Part shown: positions 5,244-5,695 of the stretch, piece by piece
Layout: each line of letters begins with the position of its first letter
How positions within the stretch are numbered: position 1 is the first letter of the stretch
NCBI GenBank assembly: GCA_003152975.1
Contig: PMBP01000257.1
Location: 1-5,695 of the forward strand
Origin: Phycisphaerales bacterium
GTDB lineage: Bacteria; Planctomycetota; Phycisphaerae; Sedimentisphaerales; Anaerohalosphaeraceae
DNA length: 5,695 nt
Reading direction: 5' to 3'
Position numbers and translations under genes: made by a program
The notes under the pieces: generated by a model
What the model was told of the DNA's origin: nothing
What the model saw: only the letters and a program-made list of their open reading frames with translations
Database searches by the model: none

Positions 5244-5695
5244 ATGCGAAAACTTGGAACAATACTGACTCTGGTTGCCGTATTGGCCGCAATGACCCAC
5301 GCCGCCGAAACCCGCAAGCTGCCCGTGGCGGATTATCTGGACAAAATGAAGGCCGGCTGGATCGGCCAGATGGCCGGAGTCGGCTGGGGCGCGCCGACGG
5401 AATTCCACTGGCAGGACAAGATTGGCCCGGCGGCCGAGATGCCCAAGTGGACCCCGGAAACGGTCAACCAGTTCGACCAGGATGACATCTATGTCGAAAT
5501 GACCTTCCTGCGAACGTTGGAACTGTACGGCATGGATGTCTCGATCCGCCAGGCGGGGATCGACTTCGCCAACAGCGGCTATCCGCTCTGGCACGCCAAC
5601 AAGGCCGGCCGCGACAACCTCCGCAAGGGGATCGCGCCGCCGGATTCGGGACACCCCAAGTTCAACGATCACGCCGACGACATCGACTACCAGAT
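5244..5695 (+). CDS. Secreted ADP-ribosylglycohydrolase (DraG-fold) family protein, N-terminal part
   Basis: The 150 complete codons run off the right edge. Residues 1-21 are a Sec signal peptide (basic MRK, hydrophobic core, likely cut near THA/A), so the protein is exported. The mature start carries the DraG/ADP-ribosylglycohydrolase fingerprint GWIGQMAGVGWGAPTEF (38-54), comparable to the family's G-x-x-G-x-x-x-G...GAP-x-EF block. The first metal-binding element is QDDIY (79-83), where classical members have T-D-D-T. YPLWHANKAGRDNLRKGI (113-130) and NDHADDIDYQ (141-150) are typical of a secreted subgroup I recall from Planctomycetota and Bacteroidota. Classical members hydrolyse ADP-ribose bonds to protein or small molecules using two Mg or Mn ions. 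Export makes that less likely here, and a glycoside is a plausible alternative substrate (inference). ATG 5244 is supported by AAAGGA (5232-5237) six bases upstream. The second metal site and the C-terminus cannot be seen. Confidence 0.85.
   Translation, partial: MRKLGTILTLVAVLAAMTHAAETRKLPVADYLDKMKAGWIGQMAGVGWGAPTEFHWQDKIGPAAEMPKWTPETVNQFDQDDIYVEMTFLRTLELYGMDVSIRQAGIDFANSGYPLWHANKAGRDNLRKGIAPPDSGHPKFNDHADDIDYQ

Noticed and set aside
4559..5317. Minus-strand reading frame of 252 codons over the small membrane protein
   Set aside because: The product is rich in His, Arg, Gln and Pro, typical of a shadow frame; it spans an intergenic promoter and has no domain.

Overview
The window looks like a stretch of a moderately GC-rich bacterial chromosome, most likely from the PVC group and probably a planctomycete (Phycisphaerae-like). 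That placement is an inference. It rests on the company of a P-protein type PheA, a Tat-exported fucose-isomerase-fold protein, a DUF401 permease and a secreted ADP-ribosylglycohydrolase-family protein. No rRNA or marker gene supports it directly. I see no tRNA or rRNA gene, insertion sequence or CRISPR array. Coding density is high, and the one long gap is clearly AT-rich.

Left third (1-1508, minus strand): two housekeeping genes, probably co-transcribed. pheA encodes a bifunctional chorismate mutase/prephenate dehydratase with a C-terminal ACT domain. It is followed after about 50 bases by tpiA (triosephosphate isomerase), whose C-terminal half lies beyond the left edge.

Middle gap (1509-1882): about 370 bases of non-coding sequence, AT-rich over most of its length, between the divergent pheA and the plus-strand cluster. 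It carries a good sigma70-type promoter for the plus-strand genes (TTGCAC, 17 bases, TACAAT) with repeats overlapping its -35 side. Weaker promoter candidates for pheA lie on the other strand.

Right part (1883-5695, plus strand): a compact cluster of three genes. These are a Tat-signal protein with an L-fucose/L-arabinose isomerase-like C-terminal domain, a DUF401-type multi-pass permease, and a small four-helix membrane protein with an ideal ribosome binding site 14 bases after the permease stop. A 136-base gap follows with a strong promoter (TTGACA, 16 bases, TACAAT) whose spacer contains a perfect inverted repeat. It drives a secreted DraG/ADP-ribosylglycohydrolase-fold protein that runs off the right edge.

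Working interpretation (inference): the plus-strand genes form a carbohydrate or sugar-acid processing and uptake locus. The exported DraG-fold protein would release or remodel a glycosidic substrate outside the cytoplasm. The Tat-exported isomerase-fold protein, possibly folded with its metal before export, would act on the product, and the DUF401 permease, perhaps aided by the small membrane protein, would move it across the inner membrane. An exported sugar-isomerase-fold protein paired with an uncharacterised permease is the most unusual part of the window.
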